Source: Bradyrhizobium sp. WBAH42 (GTDB lineage: Bacteria; Pseudomonadota; Alphaproteobacteria; Rhizobiales; Xanthobacteraceae). Taken from it: a stretch of DNA of 64,000 bases. Each line of letters opens with the position of its first letter. The stretch's first letter is position 1. The translations under genes were made by a program, and so were the position numbers. Where the stretch lies: NCBI RefSeq assembly GCF_024585265.1, contig NZ_CP036533.1:2675001-2739000 (forward strand), in the 5' to 3' direction. The notes below the pieces were generated by a model, which was not told the origin of the DNA, did no database searches, and saw nothing but the letters and a program-made list of their open reading frames with translations. Below, in pieces: positions 63,269 through 64,000 of the stretch.

Positions 63269-63871
63269 ATGATGGCACCGAAGGATATCATCGACACGCT
63301 CGCCGGGATCGAGCCCGGCTCCACCCTGGATGCCATCCGCGCGCGCCGCCTGCAGGCGCGCGAGAATGCGCAGAAGAGCTATCTCTCGCTGTTCGAGCCG
63401 ATCGACGCCGGCGATTTCTCGCTGGCCGAACGCGCCGCGGTCGCAGCCTTCGTGACCGGGCTGCATGGCGAATCCCCCGTCGCCGCCTTCTATCGCGACA
63501 AGCTTGCCGCGACTGCGGATGGCGCGCCGCTGTCTGACGCGATCAAGGCCGAGATCGAGCGCGGCAAGACCTCGGGCCCATACGGCGCCTATCCGGCCGG
63601 CCCGCTGTCGATCGAGAACAAGGCCGGCTTGGTCTATCGCGTCGGCGCGGAGCGCAAGCCTGTTCTCGGCGCCCGGCTGATCGCGGCGCTTGAGCACGCG
63701 CATCTCCTGGTGTTCCACCCGCGCGATTCCGCATCCGCCGACATGAAGGCGCTGCTGGCCGCCGGCTGGTCGAACACCGGCATCGTCACGTTCTCGCAGC
63801 TCGTTGCGTTCCTGTCGTTCCAGGTGCGCGTCGTCAGCGGCTTGCGCACGCTCGCCGCGGCAAGCGCCTAG
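63269..63871 (+). CDS. CMD-domain protein (Avi_7170-type)
   Basis: A 200-residue alpha-helical protein. It resembles the CMD/AhpD-like family ('LAERAAVAAFVTGLHG', 'YRDKLAATADGAPLSDAI', 'VTFSQLVAFLSFQVRVVSGL'); residues about 145-200 are the most typical. Several such proteins have a CxxC redox pair, but I find no cysteine in this one. The next gene continues the cluster. Both ATGs at 63269 and 63272 fit GAGG at 63261-63264. Confidence 0.75.
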   Translation: MMAPKDIIDTLAGIEPGSTLDAIRARRLQARENAQKSYLSLFEPIDAGDFSLAERAAVAAFVTGLHGESPVAAFYRDKLAATADGAPLSDAIKAEIERGKTSGPYGAYPAGPLSIENKAGLVYRVGAERKPVLGARLIAALEHAHLLVFHPRDSASADMKALLAAGWSNTGIVTFSQLVAFLSFQVRVVSGLRTLAAASA

Positions 63872-63882
63872 GAGGCCCAATC

Positions 63883-64000
63883 ATGAGCACAGTCAATCCG
63901 CCCGTCGTCTTCACCCAGGACGAGCTCGGCTGGGTCTCGTGGATCGACCCGCTGCCCGAGGCCGAGCTGACCGAGCGGCACTATGCCGGCCTCGTCGACC
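63883..64000 (+). CDS. Alkylhydroperoxidase-domain protein, N-terminal part (cut by window edge)
   Basis: The first 39 residues of a protein ('MSTVNPPVVFTQDELGWVSW', then 'IDPLPEAELTERHYAGLVD'), 12 bp after the previous gene with GGAGG upstream. This N-terminal pattern and position match what I recall of the Avi_7169 alkylhydroperoxidase-domain family. The rest is beyond the window. Confidence 0.65.
   Translation, partial: MSTVNPPVVFTQDELGWVSWIDPLPEAELTERHYAGLVD

Overview
The window is GC-rich alphaproteobacterial chromosome and most closely resembles Bradyrhizobium or a near relative in the Nitrobacteraceae. Pointers to this are a hmuR-hmuQ-hutX-exbBD-tonB heme locus, napEDABC behind a FixK/FNR box, a fliF-fliG-fliH-fliN-flbD operon beside a SciP (DUF1153) gene, PmtA-type phospholipid methyltransferase, many orphan ABC/TctC substrate-binding proteins, and many copies of several palindromic intergenic repeat families. 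I see no rRNA, tRNA, insertion sequence, prophage or CRISPR array. The content is ordinary chromosome with some accessory metabolism.

Layout. 1-3.3 kb: heme import (end of an outer membrane receptor, heme-degrading monooxygenase, cytosolic heme carrier, ExbB/ExbD/TonB), one operon on the plus strand. 3.4-9.3 kb: a secreted phytase-like esterase, then a minus-strand operon of 2-hydroxyacid dehydrogenase, solute-binding protein and two sugar-type ABC permeases with no ATPase. 9.5-15 kb: a chemoreceptor, a TctC-type binding protein and two tandem paralogous EamA exporters around a DUF1330 gene. 15.4-23 kb: purA, a proline-rich membrane protein, small exported cysteine-pattern proteins, DUF proteins, a tiny DUF3309 gene, msrB and msrA. 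23-26 kb: a TPR-caspase-like protein and a RecD/Pif1-type helicase. 26.2-30.5 kb: periplasmic nitrate reductase napEDABC read leftward. 30.7-40.9 kb: luciferase-like monooxygenase, stress-type membrane proteins, two LuxR-type regulators, small proteins, an orphan binding protein and a P450.

41.4-45.9 kb: a complete alkanesulfonate operon (ssuA, a 28-codon ORF, ssuD, ssuC, ssuB, flavin reductase). Here the transporter brings in sulfonates, the reductase supplies FMNH2, and SsuD releases sulfite. 46.3-56 kb: an M20 peptidase, then flagellar genes (MS ring, motor switch, export assembly, sigma-54 regulator FlbD), SciP, flgD and fliK. 56.4-58.4 kb: mnmA and pmtA. 59.1-64 kb: two orphan binding proteins (peptide type and NlpA type), a second luciferase-like monooxygenase, a CMD-domain protein and the start of a second alkylhydroperoxidase-type gene. 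The last part looks like an uptake-plus-oxidation module of unknown substrate.

Intergenic space is unusually rich in dispersed inverted repeats. I can sort about eighteen elements into at least six sequence families, some between genes of one operon and one inside a possible reading frame. The most interesting items for follow-up are: the right-edge oxidoreductase module with a five-copy 13-bp tandem repeat just upstream of it; the pair of exported small proteins sharing an exact C-X7-C-X12-C-X11-C spacing; the TPR-caspase protein; the P450 without the usual I-helix threonine; and the small ORF inside the ssu operon.
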